From the NCBI RefSeq assembly GCF_001274785.1, contig NZ_LHPI01000001.1, positions 868,001 to 932,000 on the forward strand: DNA of 64,000 nucleotides, written 5' to 3'. This document shows, piece by piece, positions 26,057-34,821 of this stretch. A model generated the notes under the pieces. The model made no database searches, had not been told where the DNA came from, and was given only the letters and a program-made list of their open reading frames with translations. Every line of letters starts with the position of its first letter. Position 1 is the stretch's first letter. The stretch is from Vibrio hepatarius. Lineage in GTDB: Bacteria > Pseudomonadota > Gammaproteobacteria > Enterobacterales > Vibrionaceae. Both the position numbers and the translations under genes were made by a program.

Positions 26057-26860
26057 TTAATAAACGTTGTCGACGAGCTTGTTCGATTCAGATAACGGCT
26101 GTTTCAGCGAGTGCGCGAGTGACTCTGCGCCAGCTCTAAGCAGCAAGGTATCGACACCCGCACCTATGAATTTCACCCCACGCTTAGCGTATTGCTGCGC
26201 TTGCGCTGGGTCTAAGCTCAGAATACCGACCGCTTTACCGTGGGCTTGAATCACTTCAATCGCGTGCTCAATCGCGGCGACCACTACAGGGTGCGACGGA
26301 TTGCCGATATGCCCCATTGAGCCGGATAAGTCAGACGGGCCAATAAAGATGCCGTCTACTCCTTCCACCGCTGCGATCTCTTCGATGTTATCGATCGCTT
26401 GCTGCGTTTCGACTTGCAACAGCACGCTAATTTGCTCGTTTGCTTGATGCAGGTAATTCGGAATTCGATTCCATTGAGACGCACGCGCCAAGGCTGCACC
26501 AATACCGCGTTCACCCATTGGCGGGTAGTAAGACGCACGTACCGCCTGCTCTGCCTGTTGTTTGGTGTTAATCATCGGCAACAGCAGGGTTTGAGCACCA
26601 ATATCTAATAGGCGTTTGATCAAAGTTGGATTCGCCTCTTCAGCACGCACAATCGGAGACGCCGAATGTGGCGCAAGCGCCTGTAAATGCAGTTTGATGC
26701 TGGTTAAGTCGAAAGAAGCGTGTTCACCATCAATCAACACCCAGTCAAAACCCGCGCTACCGCAGATTTCCGCGCAGCTTGTGTCTGGCAGACCAAGCCA
26801 TAATCCCCAAAGAGTCTGAGGCTGATGCAATTGCTGCTTAAATTGGTTAATCGGTAACAT
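26057..26860 (-). CDS. hpaI: 4-hydroxy-2-oxoheptanedioate aldolase (HpaI)
   Basis: 267 residues of the HpcH/HpaI class II aldolase family, full-length similar to E. coli HpaI: G-L-W-L-G-L, F-D-W-V-L-I-D-G-E-H-A, L-A-R-A-S-Q-W-N-R-I-P, V-D-G-I-F-I-G-P-S-D-L-S. Metal-dependent cleavage gives pyruvate and succinic semialdehyde, the last pathway step. The ATG at 26860 is favoured over GTG 26866 by the GAGG spacing. Confidence 0.94.
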   Translation of the reverse strand: MLPINQFKQQLHQPQTLWGLWLGLPDTSCAEICGSAGFDWVLIDGEHASFDLTSIKLHLQALAPHSASPIVRAEEANPTLIKRLLDIGAQTLLLPMINTKQQAEQAVRASYYPPMGERGIGAALARASQWNRIPNYLHQANEQISVLLQVETQQAIDNIEEIAAVEGVDGIFIGPSDLSGSMGHIGNPSHPVVVAAIEHAIEVIQAHGKAVGILSLDPAQAQQYAKRGVKFIGAGVDTLLLRAGAESLAHSLKQPLSESNKLVDNVY

Positions 26861-26868
26861 AGCCACCT

Positions 26869-27660
26869 CTACACAAACTTCACTGAAATGCCGCCAAGCG
26901 GACCAAAATCAGCGTGAATCGTGTCGCCTGCTTTAACCGCGACGGGTCTAGTGAATGAACCCGCTAGAATCACTTGTCCCGGTTTAAGAGAAACACCATG
27001 TGGTGCAAAGCGTTTACACACCCAGCAAATACCATTCGCCGGATGGCCCAATACTCCAGCCGCCAAGCCAGTCTCTTCTATTTGACCATTGAGGTAGAGC
27101 ATCGCCCCTGCCCAACGTAAATCGAATTCCGTTGGTTTGATTGGTCGACCGCCTAAGATAATCCCACCGTTTGCCGCGTTATCAGCGATGGTGTCGTAGA
27201 CTTTGCGGGTAGGATCGGTACGATGACAACGTGCAGCAATGAGCTCTAATGCAGGTACAACGTAGTCCGTGGCATTAAGCACATCAAAAATAGTGACATT
27301 GTCACCTTCTAGCTTATCTTTCAGGACAAACGCCAGCTCGACTTCAATGCGTGGATCAAGGAAATCATCCGCTTTAATCTGCGCGCCATCTGGGAAGAAC
27401 ATATCGTCAAGCAGTACGCCGTAGTCAGGCTGATCAATATTAACCGCCATTTGCATAGCGCGAGACGTTAAGCCGATTTTATAACCTTTGACCTGAGCAC
27501 CTTCGCTCACCTTGCGCCCTACCCATTCACTCTGAATTTGGTAAGCATCATCCATCGTCATTTCTGGGTACTGCAGCGTTAATGCAGAGATTTGTTCACG
27601 CTGTTTCTCAGCGTGGTACAGTCGTTCAGCCGCTTCTTGCAACTGCTCCTTTGTTAACAT
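26869..27660 (-). CDS. hpaH: 2-oxo-hept-4-ene-1,7-dioate hydratase (HpaH)
   Basis: 263 residues, 2-keto-4-pentenoate hydratase family (Y-K-I-G-L-T-S-R-A-M-Q, D-P-R-I-E-V-E-L-A-F-V and G-A-V/H-P-A-N-G-I-C-W-V-C-K-R). It adds water to the dienoate before aldol cleavage by HpaI, 8 bp downstream. First gene of the pathway operon; the promoter region upstream holds two palindromes. Confidence 0.93.
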   Translation of the reverse strand: MLTKEQLQEAAERLYHAEKQREQISALTLQYPEMTMDDAYQIQSEWVGRKVSEGAQVKGYKIGLTSRAMQMAVNIDQPDYGVLLDDMFFPDGAQIKADDFLDPRIEVELAFVLKDKLEGDNVTIFDVLNATDYVVPALELIAARCHRTDPTRKVYDTIADNAANGGIILGGRPIKPTEFDLRWAGAMLYLNGQIEETGLAAGVLGHPANGICWVCKRFAPHGVSLKPGQVILAGSFTRPVAVKAGDTIHADFGPLGGISVKFV

Positions 27661-27752
27661 TCTGTATTCCTTTTTTTATATCGACCGACATTTGTTATGG
27701 CTACTTGCTCATTCTGGCGTGTGCATGTCGTGCTACTAGCCGATGAACTTAA

Positions 27753-27764
27753 TTAACATGTTAA
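27753..27764. promoter_or_regulatory. Putative HpaR operator (hpaH side, 1)
   Basis: Perfect palindrome TTAACATGTTAA, about 95 bp upstream of the hpaH start. Confidence 0.6.
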
Positions 27765-27773
27765 ATACTTTAT

Positions 27774-27785
27774 TTAATATATTAA
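27774..27785. promoter_or_regulatory. Putative HpaR operator (hpaH side, 2)
   Basis: Perfect palindrome TTAATATATTAA, 21 bp centre to centre (two helical turns) from the previous site. Confidence 0.6.
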
Positions 27786-27996
27786 CTATTGTCCAATTTC
27801 ACACCGATAAATTTTTATTCCTTTTGTATCAATAAGTTAAACAACGACGTGAGTTAATAAATGAAATTGGTTGGTTTTCATTTCACAGATTAGGTGAGTT
27901 GGATCACTGTTTTTAAAGGTTTGCTGACCGTTACAGGTCGAACTCGAGCAAGAAAATGAGCAAATCAGACAAATTATTTTCCAGAAATTGATCTAA

Positions 27997-28008
27997 TTAA
28001 CATATTAA
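27997..28008. promoter_or_regulatory. Putative HpaR operator (dctP side, 1)
   Basis: TTAACATATTAA, identical to the site at 44856-44867 upstream of the amine-oxidation operon. Confidence 0.6.
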
Positions 28009-28060
28009 GTATATTTTCCACACTTCATTAACATTCCGGTTTGTGTTTACCCCTTTTTAG

Positions 28061-28072
28061 TTAATATATTAA
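28061..28072. promoter_or_regulatory. Putative HpaR operator (dctP side, 2)
   Basis: Perfect palindrome TTAATATATTAA, identical to the site at 27774-27785, 66 bp before the dctP start. Confidence 0.6.
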
Positions 28073-28137
28073 ATAAAATCATTATGACTCACTCAGTGAG
28101 CAAACCCACCTAACGTGAACGAAAAAGGACTAGCGTC

Positions 28138-29163
28138 ATGCGAGTAAACAAAATCGCTTCAATAGCGACATCAGCACTTTTGCTAATGAGCTCTATGTCG
28201 GCACATGCGGAACCAGAAAAAGTAATCAAAGTCAGCACTTGGGGATCACCAAACCACGGCATCAACAAAGTTGTTTGGCCTACTTGGGGTCAGTGGATTG
28301 AGGAAGCCACCGAAGGCCGAGTGACTTTGAAAGTCGAATACGATCTCGCCCCTCCCCATACACAAATCGATGTCGTCACCGATGGAATTGGTGAAGTCAC
28401 TTGGATTTTTCATGGCCACAAAGCAGGTCGTTTCAAACTGACTCAACTTCCAGAAATCCCGACTTTCGCTGAAGGAAGCAGCTCTGAATTGATGTCGATG
28501 GCGTACTGGCGTACTTACGAGAAGTACCTGAAGAAAGGCCGTGAGCACCGCGGCGTTGAAGTGATGGGTTTGAGCGTTCACGGACCAGGTCAACTTATCA
28601 CTAAAGAACCAGTTCACGCGCTCAGTGACATCGAAGGTAAGAAGATTCGCGTCGGTGGCGGGGTGATCTCGACCATGGCAAAAGACATGAAAGTCACGCC
28701 GGTGTTTATTCCAACCAATAAAGTCTACGAATCGCTATCTCAAGGCGTAGTCGAAGGCGCTTATCTACCGTTTGAAGCGTTGAGTTCGTTCCGTTTGGCA
28801 GAAGTGGCAGACAACACACTGGTAATTCCAGGTGGTCTGTACCGCGGCAGCTTTGCGATCATTATGAACCGTGACACCTTCGCTGACCTTTCTAAGAAAG
28901 ACCAAGAAGCGATCCGTTCGGTTTCTGGTGAGAAGCTGTCTCGCCTATTTGGTCAAATGTGGGACGACGCTGACCAAAGTGCTTACCAAGAAGCGCTACA
29001 AGGCGGCCATACCTTTACACCTGCGACGCCAGAGATGATTACTCAGCTAAAACAAGCCAGTGAGCCTCTCGTGGAAGATTGGTACAAGGTTGCAGAAAAA
29101 CGCAAAGTAAATGGTCCAGAAGCGTATCAGTTCTTCAACCAACAGCTAGCGAAAGGAATGTAA
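28138..29163 (+). CDS. TRAP transporter substrate-binding protein (DctP family)
   Basis: 341 residues with an N-terminal signal peptide (to about S-A-H-A) and the DctP solute-binding fold (S-T-W-G-S-P, I-E-G-K-K-I-R-V-G-G, the selectivity Arg in this stretch). First gene of a DctP-DctQ-DctM operon divergent from hpaH. By context it binds 4-HPA or a related aromatic acid in the periplasm; substrate not shown by sequence. Confidence 0.9.
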   Translation: MRVNKIASIATSALLLMSSMSAHAEPEKVIKVSTWGSPNHGINKVVWPTWGQWIEEATEGRVTLKVEYDLAPPHTQIDVVTDGIGEVTWIFHGHKAGRFKLTQLPEIPTFAEGSSSELMSMAYWRTYEKYLKKGREHRGVEVMGLSVHGPGQLITKEPVHALSDIEGKKIRVGGGVISTMAKDMKVTPVFIPTNKVYESLSQGVVEGAYLPFEALSSFRLAEVADNTLVIPGGLYRGSFAIIMNRDTFADLSKKDQEAIRSVSGEKLSRLFGQMWDDADQSAYQEALQGGHTFTPATPEMITQLKQASEPLVEDWYKVAEKRKVNGPEAYQFFNQQLAKGM

Positions 29164-29167
29164 CGCG

Positions 29168-29695
29168 ATGTCTGGTTTTAGTCTTTCTAAAGCCATTGAG
29201 CGAGGGCTTGGTTCCCTCGCTGCTTTGAGCTTGTTCCTGATGATGGTCGTCACGTTTGTAGATGTGATGTCTCGAAACTTACTGAATGCTCCCATTCTGG
29301 GGTCAACAGAAATGGTTGAAGTCTTGCTCGCGATTATGGTCTTTATGGCTTTTCCTTTGGTTTCTTGGCAGGAAGAGAACATCTGCGTCGATTTGCTGGA
29401 CAACTACTTTCCAAGCAAATGGATCAGTTTACGTCAGATCATCATCAATCTTATTTGTGCTTGTTCGCTGATTTTGGTCGCCGCAACCAACTGGAAGTTA
29501 GCGGGTCGCTCGCTTGAATACGAAGAAGTGACAGAGATCCTTGAGCTACCGCTGGGTTATGTCACCTACCTGATTTCAATTACCGGCTTTGTAGGCGGTG
29601 CGTTAACCCTATTCAATGCGGGTTACTACACCAAGCAAATGCTATTTGGCAAATCCTCTGAGTCAGACGTAAGCATTAAAGGCAAGGAGGCCTAA
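29168..29695 (+). CDS. TRAP transporter small permease (DctQ family)
   Basis: 175 residues with four membrane segments and the family motif around V-T-F-V-D-V-M-S-R-N and S-W-Q-E-E-N-I-C-V-D. Four bases after dctP and directly joined to dctM. Forms the membrane unit with the large permease. Confidence 0.9.
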   Translation: MSGFSLSKAIERGLGSLAALSLFLMMVVTFVDVMSRNLLNAPILGSTEMVEVLLAIMVFMAFPLVSWQEENICVDLLDNYFPSKWISLRQIIINLICACSLILVAATNWKLAGRSLEYEEVTEILELPLGYVTYLISITGFVGGALTLFNAGYYTKQMLFGKSSESDVSIKGKEA

Positions 29696-30994
29696 ATGAT
29701 TGAATCTATTATCGGTTTTTCAGTACTGATTGCGCTGATTTTGCTGCGTTTACCTCTCGCGTTTGCGATGGGTGTGATCGGTTTTGTCGGCTTTTGGTAC
29801 ATCAACGATTACAACTGGTCTGCAGCCATGTCGATGGCGGCGAGACGCATTATCGATACCGGCCAAGATTACGGGCTGTCTGTGATTCCACTGTTTATTT
29901 TAATGGGTAACTTCGTCACCAAAGCAGGTATCTCCAACGAGTTGTACAAAGCGTGCAATGCGTTTGTTGGTCATCGTCGCGGTGGTCTCTCAATGTCGAC
30001 CATCCTTGCGTGTGGTGGCTTTTCTGCAATTTGTGGCTCAAGCCTTGCGACCTCGGCAACCATGTCAAAAGTCGCCATGCCACCGATGCGTAAATACGGT
30101 TACTCTGACGGGTTGGCTTCTGCTTCTATCGCGGCGGGGGGCACGTTAGGGATTTTGATTCCGCCAAGCGTGATGTTGGTGATTTATGGTCTATTGACCG
30201 AAACCAGTATCCGCGAGCTGTTTGCCGCAGGCTTCTTACCGGGTTTGCTCGGTATCGTACTTTACCTTCTTGCGGTGCAGTGGGTGGTGTCACGCAAACC
30301 AGAAAGCGCGCCTCCGGGTGAGCGAGTATGCTGGAAAGACCGAATGCTGGCGCTAAAAGGCATCTTCTCTACCCTACTGTTGTTTGTGATCGTGATGGGT
30401 GGCATCTACATCGGTGCGTTTACCCCGACCGAAGCAGCGGGTATTGGTGCGTGTGGTGCTTTTGCGTTGGCAGGTGTACGTGGCAAGTTAAATTACACTG
30501 TACTACGTGAAATCCTCATCGATACGGCCAAGACCTCGGCTTCGCTATTCGCGGTGGTCATTTCAGCGTTGATCTTATCGAACTTCGTCAACCGCGCGGG
30601 TTTACCCACTGCTTTGGTTGAGATGATCCAAACTGCCAATGTTACCCCGATGATGGCACTCGGCCTTATTCTGGTTATCTACATTATTTTGGGTTGTGTA
30701 TTTGAAAGCATGTCGATGATGTTGCTGACAGTACCTATCTTCTACCCTGTCATTGTCGAGCTTGGTTTTGATCCGATTTGGTTTGGCATCATCGTGGTGG
30801 TAGTCACCGAAATCAGTTTGATCACCCCGCCTGTTGGGCTCAACGTTTTCGTTCTGTCAGGGCTGATTAAAGACATAAATACCGCAACCATCTTTAGAGG
30901 CGTTTTGCCATTCTGGGTAGCGGATATGGTTCGATTAGCATTAATTGTGTTGGTACCGGCTATCGCCCTGTACCTGCCAAATATGCTTTATTGA
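29696..30994 (+). CDS. TRAP transporter large permease (DctM family)
   Basis: 432 residues, about twelve spans, with G-N-F-V-T-K-A-G, A-T-M-S-K-V-A-M-P-P-M, G-T-L-G-I-L-I-P-P-S and T-P-P-V-G-L-N-V signatures. Sodium-driven import of the substrate captured by DctP. It starts immediately after the dctQ stop and is followed by a terminator. Confidence 0.92.
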   Translation: MIESIIGFSVLIALILLRLPLAFAMGVIGFVGFWYINDYNWSAAMSMAARRIIDTGQDYGLSVIPLFILMGNFVTKAGISNELYKACNAFVGHRRGGLSMSTILACGGFSAICGSSLATSATMSKVAMPPMRKYGYSDGLASASIAAGGTLGILIPPSVMLVIYGLLTETSIRELFAAGFLPGLLGIVLYLLAVQWVVSRKPESAPPGERVCWKDRMLALKGIFSTLLLFVIVMGGIYIGAFTPTEAAGIGACGAFALAGVRGKLNYTVLREILIDTAKTSASLFAVVISALILSNFVNRAGLPTALVEMIQTANVTPMMALGLILVIYIILGCVFESMSMMLLTVPIFYPVIVELGFDPIWFGIIVVVVTEISLITPPVGLNVFVLSGLIKDINTATIFRGVLPFWVADMVRLALIVLVPAIALYLPNMLY

Positions 30995-31000
30995 TGTTAG

Positions 31001-31032
31001 AAAGCTCTTTACTGGTTAAAGAGCTTTTTTTG
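31001..31032 (+). terminator. Terminator of the TRAP operon
   Basis: AAAGCTCTTTA pairs with TAAAGAGCTTT, followed by a T-run, seven bases after the dctM stop. Confidence 0.88.
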
Positions 31033-31171
31033 TTTAATTACTCGGACACTAACGCCATTACTATTAGACCAAGGTTATATCTTGTAATAGCATATGCGCA
31101 GGGATGAGTCGTATTATCCAACAACGTTGGCATAAATGTTGGCTAGAAAGAGTAAAAATAAGGTTAGTTAA

Positions 31172-31597
31172 GTGACTAAATACGAAAATTCTCTACCACT
31201 TCAATTACTTAAAGCGCGAGATATTGCAATGCACTTCTTTCGCCCTGTTCTGGCAGACAATGACTTAACAGAGCAGCAATGGCGCATTTTAAGAGTGATA
31301 GATACTAAGGGTTCGATCGATTTCTCTACCCTATCAAAAGAGACATGCATTCTCAGTCCGAGCTTAACCGGCATTATTAGCCGTCTAGAGAAGCAAGGAC
31401 TGGTAACCAAGCAAAAGTCGGCACACGATGGTCGTCAGTTCTACATTCATATGACCGACAAAGCCGCAGCCCTAGTCGAACAGCTTCGACCTCAAATTGA
31501 GGACCAATACGTTGCGTTAAAAGAAGCGCTTGGCGAAAGCAAATATGAGCAGTTGTCCGACCTACTCAACGAGCTGATCGCCATTCAAACCAAATAA
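31172..31597 (+). CDS. hpaR: HpaR, MarR-family repressor of the homoprotocatechuate pathway
   Basis: 141 residues: MarR winged helix (L-T-E-Q-Q-W-R-I-L-R-V-I, L-S-P-S-L-T-G-I-I-S-R-L-E-K-Q-G-L-V, then the wing), matching the HpaR/HpcR group in size and position. It represses the hpa operons until pathway substrates bind. The start codon is GTG, preceded by AAGG. A small dyad TTAGT-N6-ACTAA overlaps the start region and might serve autoregulation. Convergent with hpaC. Confidence 0.88.
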   Translation: MTKYENSLPLQLLKARDIAMHFFRPVLADNDLTEQQWRILRVIDTKGSIDFSTLSKETCILSPSLTGIISRLEKQGLVTKQKSAHDGRQFYIHMTDKAAALVEQLRPQIEDQYVALKEALGESKYEQLSDLLNELIAIQTK

Positions 31598-31627
31598 AAA
31601 AACACCCACGTAACAGTGGGTGTTTTT
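31596..31627. terminator. Bidirectional terminator between hpaR and hpaC
   Basis: AAAAACACCCAC pairs with GTGGGTGTTTTT, between two convergent genes. Confidence 0.9.
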
Positions 31628-31654
31628 ACAGGTTATGATGCTAACACGTCGATA

Positions 31655-32161
31655 TTAAGCGACAGCAGCAACCACTTCACGAGCATCAACATTCTTGAAC
31701 TCACGGTCAAAGTAAATCAAACCGTCTTTGTTGTTCGAGTGGATAGTGTGTAACTCAACAAAGAATACTGTGTGTGTGCCGACCTCCTGGCTAGAGGCAA
31801 TTTTGCCTTCCAGTGTTGCCAGAGCGCCGTGTAAAACTGGAACTTGGTCTGCGTTGTTTTTCCAGCCTTCAAGGGCAAAGCGCTCTTCCATTGCAAGGCC
31901 CGTCATACCCGCGAAATGCATCGACATTTCTTGGTGTTCGCTTGCACAAACATTGATACACATGTTGCCGTTTTGCTTGAAGATTGCGTTAGAGGCGCTG
32001 TTGCGGTTAACACAAACCAAGACTGTTGCAGGTGAGTCACTGACTGAACAAACCGCAGTAGCAGTAATACCGACAGTACCAGCTTCGCCGCCTGTAGTGA
32101 CAATATTCACTGCTGCAGCAAGCTTAGACATTGCGTCGCGAAAATCCTGTTGTAGAGACAT
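31655..32161 (-). CDS. hpaC: HpaC, flavin:NADH reductase of 4-HPA 3-monooxygenase
   Basis: 168 residues, very like E. coli HpaC across its length (F-R-D-A-M, A-A-V-N-I-V-T-T-G-G-E-A-G, G-I-T-A-T-A-V-C-S-V, H-F-A-G-M-T-G-x-A-M-E-E-R-F). It reduces free FAD/FMN with NADH and passes it by diffusion to the oxygenase. Unusually it sits about 14 kb from the oxygenase gene and is of the E. coli type, while the oxygenase is of the Acinetobacter C2 type. Confidence 0.92.
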   Translation of the reverse strand: MSLQQDFRDAMSKLAAAVNIVTTGGEAGTVGITATAVCSVSDSPATVLVCVNRNSASNAIFKQNGNMCINVCASEHQEMSMHFAGMTGLAMEERFALEGWKNNADQVPVLHGALATLEGKIASSQEVGTHTVFFVELHTIHSNNKDGLIYFDREFKNVDAREVVAAVA

Positions 32162-32312
32162 AGTAATTCCTTATTCTTGTTGAGTACTGACTTATCGTTT
32201 TATTTATCTGTTTGCTTTGTAGCTGGGATAATAATGCAAAAAAGCCGCTCAGGAATGAATAGACACTTGTGGTAATCACTTGCACTTTTCGTAGCAAATT
32301 AGAGATAGGGAA

Positions 32313-32555
32313 ATGAGTAAAAAAGAGATTCTAATCCAAGCAATTTTGGGCTCGCTGTTTATGGCGCTGATGATGTCTGGGGTGATATCACTGAGTAAAG
32401 TCGGGCTAAACCTGCAATGGTTGAGCGCGTGGCGAGATTCGTTCTTTGTCGCTTGGCCTGTCGCATTCGCTCTTAACCTTACTGTGATACCAAAAATTCG
32501 TCGACTCGCCCACTGGCTGGCTCAATTAGGTGAAAGCAAACCGACCGCCGATTGA
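32313..32555 (+). CDS. DUF2798 small membrane protein
   Basis: 80 residues, two membrane helices (about 8-28 and 43-60) joined by a short loop, matching the DUF2798 family (G-S-L-F-M-A-L-M-M-S-G and W-P-V-A-F). Function unknown. The stop lies next to the end of the convergent cytochrome gene. Confidence 0.82.
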   Translation: MSKKEILIQAILGSLFMALMMSGVISLSKVGLNLQWLSAWRDSFFVAWPVAFALNLTVIPKIRRLAHWLAQLGESKPTAD

Positions 32556-32558
32556 GGT

Positions 32559-34757
32559 TCACTGATTAAGCTGAGCGCAATTGTAACCCGCATACAGCTG
32601 ATCGGTGGCGAGGCTGTTCTTATCGATAAGTTCGCAGATCAAATCCAAGTACACCGACTTATTACTGACTTTGAGTGCTCTATCGAGAGCCAGAATCGAT
32701 TTTCGAACATCTAAGGATTCGACCGCGCGGGAATAAACATACCAATAATAGTCGTTGCTGTTACTCTTCTCCGCAGCCGCTTTTAAATACAATGCGGCTT
32801 TGTTGATTTCTCTATTACGCAATAATGCCAACCCTAGGCTGAATGGGATTGCAGACGAACGAGGTTGGTTTAGCAAGCCCTGCTGTAAGGTGGAGATCGC
32901 CAAATCATTCCTATCAATGGCGCGATACACGTCCGCTAGATTCACGTAGCTGGATTCGTAGTAAGGCTCGATTTCTATTGCTTTTTGGTACTGCTGAATC
33001 GATTGTTCCACCTCTCCTTGAAAGCGATACAAATCCCCTAAGTTTGCTCTCGCATACGCACGGTCGGCGTTGAAGGTTTGGATATCGATGTATTCGCTCA
33101 ACGGCGCTTTCAGTTGCTCTCTTTGCTGTGAGTTTAGTGTGTTCCAATCTACCGCGAGTGCTCGTGCAGATTCGCTTCTCACCGCCAACACTTCATCCTC
33201 AAGCAGTGTTTTCAGCAGTGGCCAGCGCTGGCTTACAGGTAAGCGTGATGATGCTTGAGCAACACTCATTCTGATTAGCTCATTATCGCTTTGCGCCGCT
33301 TGTTCCATGACTGGCAACACTTTTGGCGAGTCGTACTTTTTCAATTTCAGCAGTGAAGAAGCAGTAACGATCTCTGGACGCTCTTCTTGCTCGATAAGTT
33401 GAATCAGAACGTCCAACGAGCTTTGTTTGTCTTTTGCTAGCAAATAGTCGCTGTAAATACGTGTATCAGCGAGCGACGAGTTACGATCTGGATACCAAGT
33501 ATTGAGCTGCTTAGCCGCCCACAATTCGGTCTTATCACTATGACAACTTCTGCAAGTGCTGGTCCCACCTGACACATGGTTGATTTCAGGTTTCGGAACG
33601 TGCCAATAATGGTCTCGTCGCTCGTCAATCTGCATGTAAGTGCGTTTCGGCATGTGGCAGTTAGAGCACTGGCTTGCCTCACTATTTACGTCATGAAAGG
33701 TGTGTTTGGTCGTATTAAACTTTTCCGCGGAGTGGCATTGGTTACACAATGCAGGCTCGGGTAACTTCAATTTGGCCGAGTGTGGGTCATGGCAATTGGT
33801 ACAAGTAACACCTTTTGCTGCCATTTTAGACTGGAGAAACGATCCGTAGACGTAATTCTCATCAAACACCTGACCATCTGGATAATAGAGCTCGTCGGTT
33901 ATCAGGCTCGGTTGATATTTATCCAGCAATGAATGTTGCGCTGTAAGTGAGCTGTCGTTTAGTTGCACTCTGCGGCTGTGGCATTGAGCGCAGACTCGTA
34001 TTTGATCGGTCGGTTGTATTTGGTTTGGTTCTAGCGTCGCATGACCGTCTCGGCTGATCCATTTGACAACACGTTGCGCTAGGTTACGCTCAAAGCCAAA
34101 GTTATTGGGCGTTGGTTTAGTTGAGAAGGCCTCGATATGTTTGCTTGCTGGTCCGTGGCAAGACTCACACGCCACGTTGATTTCTGACCAGGTGGTGTTG
34201 TAGCTATTCTCCTTCGCATTGTAGTTCTTCTGGACGTTGGTTGAGTGGCAATCCGCGCACATATAGTTCCAGTTCTGCCCCGCATTGCGCCAATAAAACT
34301 CATCATAAGGTTTCACATCAGGGTGCAGAGCAAACCAACGGCGGTCTCGGTTGCTGACCTCACGCGAATCCCACGAATACGGAATGAGTTGTATGCGACC
34401 ATCTTCAAACTCAACCATATACTGCTGCAGCGGTTCCCAGCCAAACGTGTACTTAATCTGATACTTTTCAAACTCGCCTTTTTCATTCTCCATCTTGACC
34501 CAGAACTGATCGTTCTCACGATAAAACAGTGTCGTTCGACCATTCTCGCTCAACTGGTAATTATCAAAATCGCCTAACACCGTGTCTTCGCTCGCGTGCT
34601 TCATCGACAGTTCATGATGAGACCCTTTCCAATCATCGACTTGCTTTTGATGGCACTGAGCGCAGATTTGCGAGCCAACATACTGCGCAGTCTCTTTACC
34701 AGCAAAAGAGAAGTGACTGATTAATAACAGCGTAAAAATGAAAACGTACTTGGTCAT
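32559..34757 (-). CDS. Secreted octaheme cytochrome c with HEAT-like and TPR repeats
   Basis: 732 residues. Signal peptide, then eight C-x-x-C-H heme motifs in the first ~410 residues (C-A-Q-C-H, C-A-D-C-H, C-E-S-C-H, C-A-Q-C-H, C-T-N-C-H, C-N-Q-C-H, C-S-N-C-H, C-R-S-C-H), a helical repeat part (V-R-S-E-S-A-R-A-L-A) and TPRs near 570-690. Resembles cytochrome c554/NrfA-type multiheme proteins with a C-terminal TPR module. Periplasmic electron carrier of unknown partner. Located between the hpa and amine modules. Confidence 0.85.
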   Translation of the reverse strand: MTKYVFIFTLLLISHFSFAGKETAQYVGSQICAQCHQKQVDDWKGSHHELSMKHASEDTVLGDFDNYQLSENGRTTLFYRENDQFWVKMENEKGEFEKYQIKYTFGWEPLQQYMVEFEDGRIQLIPYSWDSREVSNRDRRWFALHPDVKPYDEFYWRNAGQNWNYMCADCHSTNVQKNYNAKENSYNTTWSEINVACESCHGPASKHIEAFSTKPTPNNFGFERNLAQRVVKWISRDGHATLEPNQIQPTDQIRVCAQCHSRRVQLNDSSLTAQHSLLDKYQPSLITDELYYPDGQVFDENYVYGSFLQSKMAAKGVTCTNCHDPHSAKLKLPEPALCNQCHSAEKFNTTKHTFHDVNSEASQCSNCHMPKRTYMQIDERRDHYWHVPKPEINHVSGGTSTCRSCHSDKTELWAAKQLNTWYPDRNSSLADTRIYSDYLLAKDKQSSLDVLIQLIEQEERPEIVTASSLLKLKKYDSPKVLPVMEQAAQSDNELIRMSVAQASSRLPVSQRWPLLKTLLEDEVLAVRSESARALAVDWNTLNSQQREQLKAPLSEYIDIQTFNADRAYARANLGDLYRFQGEVEQSIQQYQKAIEIEPYYESSYVNLADVYRAIDRNDLAISTLQQGLLNQPRSSAIPFSLGLALLRNREINKAALYLKAAAEKSNSNDYYWYVYSRAVESLDVRKSILALDRALKVSNKSVYLDLICELIDKNSLATDQLYAGYNCAQLNQ

Positions 34758-34782
34758 AGGTCGCTAGCTAGAGTTAGGGAAA

Positions 34783-34816
34783 GAAAAAGGGCTTACTCCA
34801 CAATGAAGTAAGCCCT
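34783..34816 (-). terminator. Terminator of the arylsulfatase gene
   Basis: AGGGCTTACTTC and its near complement GGAGTAAGCCCT form a stem followed on the minus strand by TTTTTC, five bases after the sulfatase stop. Confidence 0.85.
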
Positions 34817-34821
34817 GACGA

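Larger units (their letters stand above)
27661..28137. promoter_or_regulatory. Divergent control region between hpaH and the TRAP transporter operon
   Basis: 477 bp without a gene. It holds four 12-bp palindromes of the form TTAA(C/T)AT(A/G)TTAA in two pairs: 27753-27764 and 27774-27785 near hpaH, and 27997-28008 and 28061-28072 near dctP. Likely the binding sites of the MarR repressor HpaR encoded nearby, controlling both operons. Confidence 0.65.
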
